A stretch of 64,000 nucleotides of DNA from Yponomeuta sedellus (Eukaryota > Arthropoda > Insecta > Lepidoptera > Yponomeutidae). Location: NCBI GenBank assembly GCA_934045075.1, contig OW203724.1, positions 10,217,473 through 10,281,472 on the forward strand, in the 5' to 3' direction. Positions 41,110-51,690 of the stretch are shown in pieces (position 1 is the stretch's first letter; every line of letters begins with the position of its first letter). The notes beneath the pieces were generated by a model that did not search any database, was not told where the DNA came from, and was given only the letters and a program-made list of their open reading frames with translations. Made by a program: the position numbers and the translations under genes.

Positions 41110-41587
41110 TGCAAGTCTAGATAGATAGAGATAGAGAACACTTTATTGTACATACAAATGGAAATTACACAGATATTTCTTAACCTAAGAGTACAAACGG
41201 CGGCCTTATCACTAAAAGTGATCTCTTCCAGACAACCTTTGGATGGACTGGACTAATATATTGAAGAAGAAGGTAGATGTACAAATATACAAGATTATTT
41301 CAAAGGTATAAATGAATACATGCCTAAACAATAGTGTACATATAGTTATCAACAGATAAATACATATAATTTACATAAATACACAAAATAAAAAATATAT
41401 ATTATTATATAAATACATAAACACTTAACAGAATATACATAATTACACTATTTTTATTTTTAATGCACTAACCCGTGCTAAGGAACAAATTTTTTTAGCC
41501 TCTAAATAGGTTTTTAAAGAATATACATATTGAAAGGACAAAACAAAAAACACAAACAACAACAGATCAATATTACGGATTACTTCA
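41110..41587 (-). mobile_element. LINE C 3' UTR, interrupted by an FB-tRNA copy
   Basis: This is the 3' UTR of LINE C on the minus strand. It carries GAGAACACTTTATTGTACAT, GGAAATTACACAGATATTTC and GGCGGCCTTATCACTAAAAG at its distal end. FB-tRNA copy 7 (41441-41517) is inserted in it with an 11-bp duplication. Confidence 0.65.
41441..41517 (+). mobile_element. FB-tRNA element copy 7, core deleted
   Basis: It is flanked by AGAATATACAT (41430-41440 and 41518-41528). It has the outer block (TTTTTAATGCACTAACCCGT, GCTAAGGAACAAAT), then directly the arm AGCCTCTAAATAGGTTTTT. Like copy 6 it lacks the tRNA-like core but has a clean target duplication. Confidence 0.87.
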
Positions 41588-41835
41588 GTGTTATAGTGTA
41601 CTAGCGTGATAGAATTCCTTTACAATAGCCTTAAAAATGGGAAGGGATTTGGCTTTCCGCACCTCCATCGGTAAGGAACAGCTATAGAAAGTGGTGTGAT
41701 GGGAAGGGATTTTTAGGAGTAGGTTTTGGGAAGAGCGAAGAGAAAAGATATGAGAGGAATGCAGAAACTCAAAGCGCTCTTTTAGATAGGAAGGAGCAGC
41801 TGGATTAAACAGTACGCAATATAGAAGAGAAAGTA
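41588..41835 (-). pseudogene. LINE C ORF2 C-terminal remnant
   Basis: The minus strand is open for about 75 codons and ends PMEVRKAKSLPIFKAIVKEF plus YHASTL and a stop near 41588. Upstream it reads NPAAPSYLKERFEFLHSSHI and FSLRSSQNLLLKIPSHHTTF. The Arg/Lys-rich, SLP-containing end is typical of LINE ORF2 C-termini. The copy is cut at about 41835, where a plus-strand LINE remnant starts. Its 3' UTR follows at lower coordinates. Confidence 0.72.
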
Positions 41836-41841
41836 TATGCG

Positions 41842-42078
41842 TATTTTACTTCTCGGTGTGATTGAAAAACAGCAACCTACATACTTATACAACAAGTTAA
41901 ACTTTAGTAAACGTCAGTATCGTATCTCATTAAGAATGGTCAGCCCACCCTACCATTCAGCAGCATTTAGGGGAAGCCTCTGTTACTGCGCCGCGAAATA
42001 CTGGCACAATATCCCTCCCCCTAATAGACAGTCGCCTTCAGTAGGCTGTTTTAAATTAAAATATAAAAAAACATGTAC
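41842..42078 (+). pseudogene. LINE ORF2 C-terminal remnant, plus strand
   Basis: About 80 codons are open: LNFSKRQYRISLRMVSPPYH, SAAFRGSLCYCAAKYWHNIP, PPNRQSPSVGCFKLKYKK. The pattern of a conserved P-x-H block, an F-R-G-S-x-x-Y block, W-(N)-x-(L/I)-P, then a Phe-Lys helix is the usual end of LINE reverse transcriptase ORFs. It abuts the oppositely oriented LINE C and a 5S SINE. No upstream RT domain remains. Confidence 0.6.
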
Positions 42079-42087
42079 AGAATATAG

Positions 42088-42312
42088 AAAGTTCCGTGCT
42101 TCGCAAGGCACGTTAAGCCGTTAGTGCCGGCTGTCATGTAATGGCAGCCGTTAAGCCGTGTCAGAGGCCTTCAGCGGTTTTGTAACTTCTGACAGTAAGA
42201 CCCGCCACTGTCTTACAATCCTCCACCAACCCGGGCTTGGCCCCCATGGTGGACTATGGCCTAGCCATCCTGCGATGCAGGAAGAGACCCGTGTCCCAGC
42301 AGTGGGAACATA
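42088..42312 (+). mobile_element. 5S SINE, head missing
   Basis: It starts in GTTCCGTGCTTCGCAAGGCA and runs through CCGGCTGTCATGTAATGGCA and CTTACAATCCTCCACCAACC to the tail GAGACCCGTGTCCCAGCAGT. The 5S-like head has been lost. Confidence 0.85.
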
Positions 42313-42319
42313 CAAGAGT

Positions 42320-43585
42320 TACAATCGAAGCCAAAAAATCTAGTATAAAATGGTTCCGTACCCATAATTGTGATAAATCTTACTAACATACATAGATTCT
42401 GAATTTGAGTGCAATATTAAGCCGAATGTGATGCTGATTGAAATAAGTAATACACCTACACTGTTTTCATCTCGATATAATGTTTTAGTGTATGTATAGG
42501 AAATATTTACTCAATAAGCAAAAAGACTTACAGAAAAATTGTTCCGTACCCTGTTTTCATCTCGAAATAATATGTTTTATCATATGTTTTATCAACTATG
42601 ACATAAAGCTGAGCTAAGTTTTAATATGTTAAGTTTATTTTATTGTAATTTTATGTGCATAATAAAGATTATTATATTCTATTGTTTTCTGTTCTATTAT
42701 TTTCGTAGCGTATCAAACCGACTTTATATTTTGGGAGTTGGAAATATACTCCTGGCGAGTTCCGGCACACCTCACACAATGTCACTCAACATTTCGCAGA
42801 AATCGCGTACTGAAATTTACTTGCGTGTATGAAATACCCATTCCCGTTATTGTTATGCCGCGGACCAGCATCACAATGGGCCTCCATATGAGTTTGCTTG
42901 CAGTGATGACCTATACGTTTACTTCTATTCGTTAGCATTCGTTTAGGCTTTTACAAAATTCGTGTTCCCCGTTTTTTTTCCTCGGACATTGGTTGAGTCC
43001 GTGCTCTTTTCAGGAATGTTATTGATTTTTTAATTTAAGGAAATGGTAATAATGGTTAACAGTTGAGTTATGGATGGGAGCGAATCTGTTGTTATTTCAT
43101 GAGAAGTATTGTGTTATAAGAACGTAAATACATCTAATTTTGTCAAATATTTCTAAAACATAGTTATACCTTAGGTTGATTCTTTTATAGTATAGAGTTC
43201 GTATTTAAATTTTTATTGGTATTTATCTAGAGCGATGGTAGCGGGGTTAGAACGGGTTAGAACGAAACGGTAGCCGGCCTAGCTTTCGGAAAGTCGTGGG
43301 TTCGATTCGCGGCATATACCAGTAGCTTTGTTTTCTAAGTATAACATCTGAATTTGCCTGCGATGTATATTTTAGAAATAAGCCTCTTTGTAAAAACAAA
43401 TAAAGATCTATAAATTGCATCAAACGAGCCCAAAGAGATCCCGCTAGAATAGTAAAAAGCAAGTCAAACACGGCACTATTGACGAAAAGCGTTTGTCACA
43501 TGGCTCCTACTACAGAACAAAAAAGAGTAGAAGTAGTGACATGCTTGCCTGCATGCATGATAACCAAACGCACACTATGAATGCC
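42320..43585. other. No gene seen
   Basis: AT-rich sequence without supported genes. A lone tRNA-like B-box word (GTGGGTTCGATTCGCGGC on the plus strand) lies near 43295-43315, possibly a decayed SINE head. Confidence 0.4.
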
Positions 43586-43600
43586 AAACTGCCATTGGTA

Positions 43601-43982
43601 TTATCATTGAATTTGAATTCAATGGTATTATCAACCCTTGTATGCCCCCACTGCTGGGGCACGGGTCTCTTCCTGCACCGCAGGAAGGTTAGGCCATACT
43701 CCACCACGGGGGCCAAGTCCGGGTTGGTGGAGGATTGTAAGACAGTGGCGGGCCTTACTGTCAGAAGTTATCAAGCCGCCCATAAGGCCTCTGACATGGC
43801 TTAACGACTGCCATTATATGACAGCCGGCACCAACGGCTTAACGTGCCTTGTGAAGCACGGAAACGCTCGGAAAAATGCCGGTAGTCACGGGACGCTCAC
43901 CCATCCTGTACCTGACCGCGCCTGTTGTTGCTTAACCAAGTAATTGATTCCAATCACTCGGTTCACCTAGGCCACGAGCGCT
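43601..43982 (-). mobile_element. 5S-rRNA-derived SINE, best preserved copy
   Basis: It is flanked by a perfect 11-bp duplication, TGCCATTGGTA (43590-43600 and 43983-43993). On the minus strand it starts CGCTCGTGGCCTAGGTGAAC and passes a 5S-like internal-promoter region (GTTAAGCAACAACAGGCGCG, CAGGATGGGTGAGCGTCCCG). It continues through CCGTGCTTCACAAGGCACGT and ends CCCCAGCAGTGGGGGCATAC, then AAGGGTTGATA and a short A/T-rich tail. The 5S-like head would drive polymerase III transcription. Confidence 0.93.
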
Positions 43983-43999
43983 TGCCATTGGTAAATAAA

Positions 44000-45140
44000 G
44001 ACAATGCCAAAAAGGTCTATATCATAAAATTTCCAGTTAAATATGAACCTTTTAGGTACGTAAACAAAGATCAAAATCAATGGACAAAGCTATGAAAATA
44101 AGTTTGACAATAACTCTTTCGTTTGTAGTACCGCTACTCTACACTAGATGGAACTACTACCACGTCTGATCTTCGAGAAGTTTTATGTGATACAAGACAA
44201 GTCTCTCATTGTTGCTACTCAGCCGGATTGGTTTCCTTGTTTATGTCATTACCAATTTAATTTAAAAATACGATGAAATACTACTCATCGATGAACTGTT
44301 TCGGCATGATTGGTAAAGTTTAGTCCCCAACTCCTGTTTTTACATTCTAACACAGCACAAGAAGGCATTTTAGTAGAGTTTTTACGATTGTTTTCTTTAC
44401 TAGAAACAAACGATCACAGAGGTATGAACAACTGTCAGAGACTACGCATAGGCAATATATTGCTAATGCGAGGCACGCGGGCACCGCCCACTTACGACTT
44501 CTACTATTTTTTATGTTCTGTGACACCTGCTTTATATACGGAGGGAACTCCCCATAGACAAATTTAAATTTAAGTTGAAAAAAATACCTTTAACTAAATC
44601 ATTATAGCGTCTTCGATTATTTAGATGACAAATTTTGACATTGTGTATCTTATATTATTACTTATTCTAATTAGAGTCTATTGACTTGCAATTTTGCTGA
44701 TATAAACTTCAACATCATTTTAAGTTTTCTTTAGAACATTGGTAACGCCTTATTGGCCAAACATAGCGCACATTTATTTATCGTATACCTATGTTTGACA
44801 AATAAAGTATCTGTGAAGTGTCAGTAGCAATACCACTCGCTGAAGTGAAAAAAAACATCGTGAGCAAACCTGAGTGTCTGAGGTGTTCACATAGATACCA
44901 CAGCGCTTGAAATTTTCAATCCGCGGTGGGCCCACGTGGTAATCAAGCCCAAACTCTATCTCTGCGAAAAGGGCTGTGCACAATATGCTGTGCATGTACG
45001 TTTTGTCTCTCTCGACGTCGGAGTGAGAGACTTAGGAGTACTTGCCATGTCGAAAGTATGACCATGGGATAGCCAATAGACTGCGGTCTTGCATACTTAA
45101 AAGTAGTTATTGCCATATTACATAAAAGTGTTGTATTTTT
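44000..45140. other. No gene seen; decayed SINE body
   Basis: Words of a decayed SINE body (AGTAGCAATACCACTCGCTG, AACATCGTGAGCAAACCTGA, CAATCCGCGGTGGGCCCACG) lie at 44820-44950. Elsewhere no gene or repeat can be supported. Confidence 0.45.
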
Positions 45141-45146
45141 ATCTGA

Positions 45147-45370
45147 CAACACTGTAAAAATTGTTACTGATAAATAGTCCTATGCACTAAGCATGGTAAA
45201 ATTAAGAAACTAAAAAAATACTAAATGATAATACAGAACAGGAAAAAGATTAACAAAATCTATATATTTTTCCTGTCAAATCTATGCTCCCCAGACTTTG
45301 TCTTCACCCTCGTGGGTATCAGAGATGTCTCGGTGTCATGTGTCAAAATAGTGTCCAACTCGGCCGAAAT
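45147..45370 (+). repeat. Unclassified repeat Z, copy 1
   Basis: It matches 46985-47218 in inverted orientation: AAAATTGTTACTGATAAATA, CTATGCACT, GGTAAAATTAAGAAA, CTAAATGATAATACAG, TTTTTCCTGTCAAATC, then GTCTCGGT and AACTCGGCCG. No ORF or TIR was found. Confidence 0.65.
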
Positions 45371-45424
45371 CAAGCGCGTATTTAGTTTTAAAAAATATGT
45401 ATTATTTCATTTTAATGTACTCAC

Positions 45425-45605
45425 TGTTAATTTTATATTGTTTCAGAGTTGCTGTAGATAGAACATTCATTTAGTTCACACTTAGTTCAAAGTCTTCACA
45501 AAGAAATCAAAATTAGTAAACATAAAAAAAATTGCTCATTTCGTGTCAAGACTTGACTTTGGCAGAATTTGTCGACATCGCATCGGCTGGTTGCCATATC
45601 AATAA
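45425..45605. repeat. Unclassified repeat Y, copy 2
   Basis: It is the direct counterpart of 11795-11955. Shared words include TTGCTGTAGATAG, TTAGTTCACACTTAGTTCAA, GTCTTCACAAAG, CATTTCGTGTCAAGAC and TTTGTCGACA. Confidence 0.6.
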
Positions 45606-45804
45606 GAAATAATAATAATAATCTCGGCAATGTCGCCATGTTACCCAGTTGTAGACAAGTCTCGGTTGACTCCATCTCGGTCGCTGTCGCCACGTTAGCG
45701 TCGAGGCATTTCAGGCTCGATAGAGAAATTGATATTTTTTCCATGGAGAAGGGCATTTCTGGAGCGTTGCATGCTAAGCGAATAAGAATTACATATGAGA
45801 CTTA

Positions 45805-45885
45805 AACAAAAACATAGTACTTACATTACAATTGGTGGCCTTCTTACTAAAAGTGATGTCTTTCAGACAACTATCAGGTTAAATG
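45805..45885 (-). mobile_element. LINE 3' UTR fragment
   Basis: GGTGGCCTTCTTACTAAAAG and TGATGTCTTTCAGACAACTA match the LINE C tail (GGCGGCCTTATCACTAAAAG, TGATCTCTTCCAGACAACCT). Confidence 0.55.
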
Positions 45886-46282
45886 TTTAGCTAATACTTG
45901 CTGCTTGGAGCTGAGATAAGGTATGTGCATTGTTTCCAGGCCTGGAGGAACTGTAGGAACCAGTTAAATTAATTCTTTTATACCGCTTTAAATTCATGTT
46001 TAAAAAATGTACTTACATTTTCTATACTTAAAAATAAAGCGGTATGTTAAAAAAACAGGTTTATCTTAAGACTTTTCTAAAACTACAAACAAGTAAAATT
46101 TTAATTAAATCGAGTTAAGTAGTGCCAGACGAGTAAATAAGTTAGTTCATTGCTTGCATAAGTATTTTGTATATTAGGCTATATAAAACAAAGATATCTA
46201 TTTTATTTACTTTGTTTTTTTAGTTTGTCTATATCATTTGCGTTCGTTATGTTTATACGGCATCACATACTAAAGAGAACTA

Positions 46283-46439
46283 TACTATTTTTATTTTTAA
46301 TGCTCTAACCCGTGCTAAGGACAAATTTTAAAAACCTATTTAGAGGCTAAAAAAATCACCCATGCCGGGATGCGAACCCAGAGGTTGCGGGTTCGAATCC
46401 CGGCATGGGTGAAATTTTTAGCCTCTAAATAGGTTTCCA
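46283..46439 (+). mobile_element. FB-tRNA element copy 8, palindromised form
   Basis: It is flanked by AAAGAGAACTA (46272-46282 and 46440-46450). It has the outer block, the arm, and a reversed T-arm half of the tRNA-like domain (CACCCATGCCGGGATGCGAA). It then turns immediately into the forward half (GAGGTTGCGGGTTCGAATCC, CGGCATGGGTG) and the inverted arm. The two halves are near-perfect reverse complements meeting near 46377-46382. Confidence 0.88.
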
Positions 46440-46449
46440 AAAGAGAACT

Positions 46450-46980
46450 AACCTACAATATGGATAAAAGTTGACAAGTTTAAAATCCTACGAAACCATA
46501 GAGGGGCAGCAGGGGACCAGAAATCAGCCCTTATTACGGGATCAAGCGCGCGTAATTTACCCAATAAGCCGTAAAGATGTCGTGTCCCGATAGGTATATT
46601 AGTTGTAACGGATTTAAGATCGTATCAAATAAGGGGATATTAGTATTCTGCCCGCAATTTTGCCTAAGGGAACATACTGAATAAGCGTAGATTCAATAGG
46701 GCATGAAGGAGATTAAAGAATGGCTTTGCAGATAGCTAGATGAATCTGAACCAAATTGGGGACTATCAGCGAAGGGCAAGTAAAAAGTACCTACCCAAAT
46801 CCAGCGTGCGCCCATTCAACCACTAATTAATGTTGATGAAGCGAAACAGGTTTACAAAAGGAGGACGAAAGAGGTTACAATGGGGTCCTCGTATAGTAAA
46901 ACTACCACACAGAAAATTAGGGAACTAATTTACGTTACTAGGCTAGGCTTGTTTATTTTAGTTCTTCCATGGTATTATGC
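46450..46980. other. No gene seen
   Basis: No supported gene or repeat. A LINE 5'-UTR-like or unique stretch cannot be told apart here. Confidence 0.4.
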
Positions 46981-46984
46981 CCTA

Positions 46985-47218
46985 CACGGTATATGACGGC
47001 CGAGTTAGATACAAATTGAATTTGACATATGAGACCGAGACATGGTACCCACGGAGGTAAATACAAAGCCTCAAGGGCGTTGATTTGACAGGAAAAATAT
47101 AAATTTGGTTTATATTTTTTGTGTTCTTGCTGTATTATCATTTAGTTTTGATTTTACTTTCTTAATTTTACCTTGCTAAGTGCATAGAACAATATTTATC
47201 AGTAACAATTTTGACAGT
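46985..47218 (-). repeat. Unclassified repeat Z, copy 2 (inverted)
   Basis: It is the reverse-complement partner of 45147-45370, about 1.6 kb apart. The order of shared words is preserved. Several small indels and an extra AAATATAAATTTGG-type segment distinguish the copies. Confidence 0.65.
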
Positions 47219-47937
47219 ATTGTTTATGGGGTCGAGCATTAGCTGTATACATTCACGGATGTAAAAGAAAGACGGATGCCTTCTTGCATTGAAAGGGTGT
47301 GAAGCACCGCTCGTCCTACACTTTCGTGTACATACACGAGCTCACTCACACAGACACACCAAGTCGGACAATCTGCCGCCATTACGCTCCGAGCAGCAGT
47401 GCCAGTATGTCTTATTTTACACAAATGAAAATTTAAGAAATGCCGTCTTGTGTGGTACGGTGGTCTAAATACTTGTCGAAAAAATGCAATAAGTCTCAAG
47501 GGAGTACCTACCATGCGTAAGTAATGTTTTAAGTTACTGATTCGTGATATTTTTTCCTTCTTAGGTTATGTTTACATTTTTTTATTTAATTAAAACTGTT
47601 TTATACGGATTTATGCTCGTTTATTTCATTTTTTGCAATTTTCCAACGTTTCGGCACTTTTTCAGGTGCCGTGGTCCCGGATGACTGATGTGACAGGTGT
47701 CTTTTAGAAATTATTAGAGGTTAGTTTACTACCCTCGGCAAAAATTACAAAAGTTAATTATGAAGTTACGTTCCAAAATAGACAAACCAATTATTTTCAT
47801 ATATAGTCAACAATATTGATTATTAGTAATTGAAGTTAAAATTAAATTTATAAACTAATTACTTTATATGAACTTAAAGATACTGATTATTAATTGAAAT
47901 TAAATTTATTTTTATTATTTATTCTACAGTCACACTT

Positions 47938-48270
47938 CTAGCAAGGGGGTCTCATGCACTTAAGCACTGGTTCCCATGCTACCGGTATGTTCCAACCACG
48001 ATCTCTATTAAAATTTTGATGCCGGTGGATCTCTATTGCCTCGCTTATCATTCTAGGGAAGAAACGGTCTTCTCGGGCTAGAACTTTAACTTTATCGAAA
48101 TGTATAAAGTGGTTGGTACCGCTAAGTGTATGCTCGCTGACTGCAGATCTACCAGAGCGCTTATGTTTCACATCAGCGATATGTTCCTTCACCCGCTCAG
48201 CTATGGTACTCGTACGCTTCGTTTGACCAATTTACGAGGAACCACATTCACAGTCAAGCTTGTATACTCC
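47938..48270 (-). pseudogene. Penelope-like GIY-YIG endonuclease domain, broken
   Basis: The minus strand encodes KLDCECGSS, a stop, then IGQTKRTSTIAERVKEHIAD and VKHKRSGRSAVSEHTL. Further on come KVKVLAREDRFFP, EAIEIHRHQNFNRDRGWNIP and the end at 47938. The C-x-C-G...Y-I-G-Q-T core followed by a conserved Arg, an E-H-x-x-D-V helix and E-A-I-E-I is the C-terminal GIY-YIG nuclease of Penelope-like elements. The Tyr codon of the YIG motif reads TAA, so the motif carries a nonsense change at a likely catalytic residue. The reverse transcriptase normally found upstream is missing. Confidence 0.78.
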
Positions 48271-48314
48271 TGCCTCTTGTAAGTATACAATCTTGACTGT
48301 GAATGTGGTTCTTC
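48234..48314. repeat. Inverted duplication of PLE endonuclease start
   Basis: GAGGAACCACATTCACAGTC on the left pairs with GACTGTGAATGTGGTTCTTC on the right around a 40-base centre (shown in part). The right copy, read on the plus strand, again spells VYNLDCECGSSY. Two endonuclease starts therefore face each other. Confidence 0.85.
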
Positions 48315-48630
48315 GTACAAATCCGTATAAAAACAGTTTTAATTATGTCTACTGCTCGTGTTAACCTTAGAAAATACTATTTTTTTTATTTACTTACAAA
48401 TCGGGATGTCAAATGCAGCAGTGATACGAGTTTTTTTTCGGGAAATATTCCCAAAAAGTGGCGAATTATGTATTTGTTGCATTTATTAGTGTTTTTTATA
48501 GTAGTACTTTTAGAGTTAAGGAAATACGCAACCGTAACCCTTATAATAATTTATTGTCTTCAAATGTCTAATATATGAAATTTGCCGCCTCACTCGCACT
48601 CATAATGAAATATCATAGCCTTTTTTATTG

Positions 48631-48750
48631 TACAGGCCGACATAAACTTAACGATCATCGGGTGATGCTGCGCGTCCCATTTTCACGCATTTTGCGTGCA
48701 AAACAGATAGAGTTACGCGCGCTTGTTCTTTAAGTTTGTGTCGGTCTGTA
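48631..48750. mobile_element. Short MITE-like element with 19-bp inverted ends
   Basis: ACAGGCCGACATAAACTTA (48632-48650) and TAAGTTTGTGTCGGTCTGT (48731-48749) are inverted repeats with two mismatches, each bordered by TGTA/TGTAC. The interior (TGCGCGTCCCATTTTCACGC) is GC-rich and non-coding. Confidence 0.6.
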
Positions 48751-49356
48751 CAAGCCGTGCTGTGTGTCGACATCTAACAACGTTGTGCATGAGCCGTCTA
48801 TTTCTTTTTATAGTGCCAATGGCTATACCACACACATAAAAAACAAGAGATAGCCTACAATAACTATCGACAGCTGACATCCAGCTGATATTAGTTAAGT
48901 TGTCAAACACCCGCCACCGTTGTAGGTGGCAGTGATATTACTTAGATATTTTGTATCCTAAACTTTCAACTTATTCGTTACATGTGATAATGTGCGTAGT
49001 TGAGCGCGTGAGTTAGTTGGTGACGCTGTTTCACGTTAATTTGGAAATGTATTTAGTTTTTCTTTCTAATTCGTGTTTATTATTCGTTTGTTATCAATGT
49101 TTTAAAAATTGAAGAAGAAATAAGAGGCAGTTGTTATATCTGTATAAAAACACTAAAACTGCACTCCATATTAGCACCTTGAAGTAAGTAAATATAGCTA
49201 CACCCGATTTAATTCTATAATAAAAGACTAAATTTGTCGTTCCCGGAATCCCGGGATTTTTTCGATACGGATGTGCTATCCATGTTAGCTAACACCTCTT
49301 TAAGGCGTTTCGTTGCGTTAACTAGCGCCACTAATGGAAAAAAATCATAACTTTGT

Positions 49357-49553
49357 AACAACCTATTTAGAGGCTAAAAACTCCACCCATGCCGGGATTC
49401 GAACCCGCGACCTCTGGCTATCCGTGCCAGCGCTCTTTCCAACTGAGCTAATGGGCGACTCACCGGCATCAGAGAAATTTCGAACCTCTTTACAGTACTC
49501 TCTGTATTACGTACAGGCAGCGACATCTGGCTGAAGTAATTTGCATCACTTGC
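49357..49553 (-). mobile_element. FB-tRNA element copy 9
   Basis: It has the arm at the left (ACAACCTATTTAGAGGCTAA), a tRNA-like domain on the minus strand with B box GGATTCGAACC and A box CTGAGCTAATGGG, then TTCGAACCTCTTTACA, GTATTACGTACAGGCAGCG and ATCTGGCTGAAGTAA. There is no second arm. This is the same layout as copy 13. Confidence 0.82.
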
Positions 49554-49983
49554 ACATTCTTTTAGTTTGAGTTTGGTCTGTCTATTTTCAACTATTTTAT
49601 ATTTTTCCCTCGGTTTTCATAAGCCTAATTAAATACAAAATATTTTTTTGCTAACAGTACAAATTGTTTAAATCTGTAATAATTGCAAATATGGCTTTTA
49701 TAATTAGACGATGTCTTCTAAGAGGTGTGACTTTAATAATTAGGTAAATTCTTTTAATAAACATTTTCTCTATCTACAACGGATATGGCAGTTCCCATCA
49801 AACTACGACCTTGTACAACACGGTCGGTCACCCTAAATATTTTTAATGATTAATTTTTTTTGCCTTTTATTACATAATTTCAAATCTGCAGTTTAGTTAA
49901 AAGTACCTACCCCTAGACATTTGATGATCCATGAGTGAGTGCGTCAGCGAGTGCTGAAAATTTAAACTTTTGGAACCTTTCAT

Positions 49984-50134
49984 AATAACCCCTGTATGTC
50001 CCCACTGCTGGGGCACGAGTCTGTTCCTGCATCGCAGGAAGGGTAGGCCATAGTCCACCACGGAGGTCAAGTTTGGGTTGGTGGAGGATTGTAAGACAGT
50101 GGCGGGCCTCACTGTCAGAAGTTATCAAGCCGCA
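49984..50134 (-). mobile_element. 5S SINE, tail part
   Basis: ATAACCCCTGTATGTCCCCA, CTGCTGGGGCACGAGTCTG, GTGGAGGATTGTAAGACAGT and CACTGTCAGAAGTTATCAAG; it stops at AAGCCGC. Confidence 0.83.
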
Positions 50135-50139
50135 ATTAG

Positions 50140-51290
50140 TAATTGTTTTACATAGGTCTGGAAAACATAACAAGTGCTGCGGCCAGACACACGAACAGCA
50201 CAACGATCACTCACGGAACTTCAATCACTCTTCAAATTTTCAGTCTTGTAACATAACAAGAATCGAAGGAGAGAAATACAGACGGGTGGAAAAGTGGTCG
50301 AAATGGTTTATTTAAATAATATATGCACAAGGCGGGCTGGCCGAAAACTTAGCCAGTAGGCGCGCTCTGTGCGCCTTGATTGAAGCTTTTTTCCTCTGTG
50401 ATTGAAGTCTCGTTTTGAATCCGAACTTGTATTATTATATATCTCGACTTTCAAATTACGAATGGTGGGTAATTCTTTTACTATACGCTGCGGTGTATAG
50501 TGCGCTACCGTAATATGTGTAGGTAGGTAGCTGTATATGTAACTGTGCATAAATTATATTACATTCCACATTTCATGTCCACGTTTGGCAATTTTGATAC
50601 ACTGAAATTCTGTGGTTGGTATTATTAAAATTTTTCGTTAATGAGGTGATACATAATGTCACCTCACTAACAAACATTTTCTACGATGCAATGACTGATG
50701 TAGAATTACGTGAAAATGGTTTGCGCTGCACTTACCTATGTATTTTAGTCTATCAAGTTTTAGGCACGTTTGATAGACTCTCTTGGTCGATGTTACCCAG
50801 AGTTTTTTTTTCGGTGGTTTTGTAAAAAAATATTTCAGGACAGATAGGCAAAAAACCTTTTTTAAATCTCGACCGGCGCGCTTTGGTCTCATTTCATAGA
50901 ACTACTATTCAAGAACAAGCCAAAATTGTCGAAATCACAAGAGAGATTCAATATTCGTGTAACCAAGAAAGAAAAAGAATGTTTGAATAAATCTTGATAA
51001 ATGAGTCACTCAAACCTCAAGCCCAAGGTTGACAATACTCCAATGTGGTCGAAAGACATGACTTTTTTATTTTCAACAATCCCATTTTACTCCATGTTTA
51101 TAAATACTTTCCTTTTATGAGTAGATAATTAAAATAGTTTAGTTGGTCACACGTCTACTTTAAGTAGGTAAATGGTGCCGGCCACAAGATTAAAAGAAAA
51201 AACCGGTCAAGTGTCACGCGCAGTGCACGGTTCCGTATGGAAAGAACTAACAACTTCACTCAAGTAATTTTCAATGGAATTTATATGGAG
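50140..51290. other. No gene seen
   Basis: AT-rich. Small inverted words (ACTATACGCTGCGGTGTATAGTG) occur near 50480-50505. No coding or classifiable repeat sequence. Confidence 0.45.
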
Positions 51291-51300
51291 TTTTACTTTT

Positions 51301-51690
51301 AAGCGGTGGTAGCTCAGTGGGTAGAACCATGGACTCGCAAGCGAGAGCCCCAGGTTCGATCCTAAGTGCGGGCATGTACCAATGACTTTGTTTAATTTCA
51401 AAGTTACGTACATTTGCGAATTTGTAGTCGCAATACCACACGCTAACGGTGAAGGAAAACATCGTGAGGAAACCCGCGGCTTGGTTGGCTCCGCACGTAT
51501 TGACTATTCTTTCCTGTGGGCTAGGCCGATAAGCTGTCAGGATGGTATAGGTGCTGAGCAAGCCTACACCATCTATAAAAACCATGTCCCAGGCACTACA
51601 GCGTCGGAGTGGTCCCTTCACCCATCTAGTGTGTGTGAAGATGCCACTGGACGCTGTATAAATCATCTCATTAAGTAGATGCAAAAATAG
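51301..51690 (+). mobile_element. SINE family C, full length
   Basis: The tRNA-like head is GCGGTGGTAGCTCAGTGGGT, with a possible anticodon stem GGACTCGCAAGCGAGAGCC and B box GGTTCGATCC. The body runs through AACATCGTGAGGAAACCCGC and CCATGTCCCAGGCACTACAG to GACGCTGTATAAATCATCTC. The tail is a short tandem of TAGATGCAAAAA, consistent with slippage during reverse transcription. Confidence 0.9.

Larger units (their letters stand above)
47588..48360 (-). mobile_element. Penelope-like element fragment with inverted ends
   Basis: AATTAAAACTGTTTTATACG at 47588 reappears as its reverse complement at about 48322-48345. Between them, CCAACGTTTCGGCACTTTTT and CAGGTGCCGTGGTC mark one terminal region, followed by a GIY-YIG endonuclease fragment. 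At 48234-48314 the beginning of the endonuclease domain is duplicated head to head. Terminal duplications and inversions are characteristic of Penelope-like retroelements. The RT domain is absent. Confidence 0.75.
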
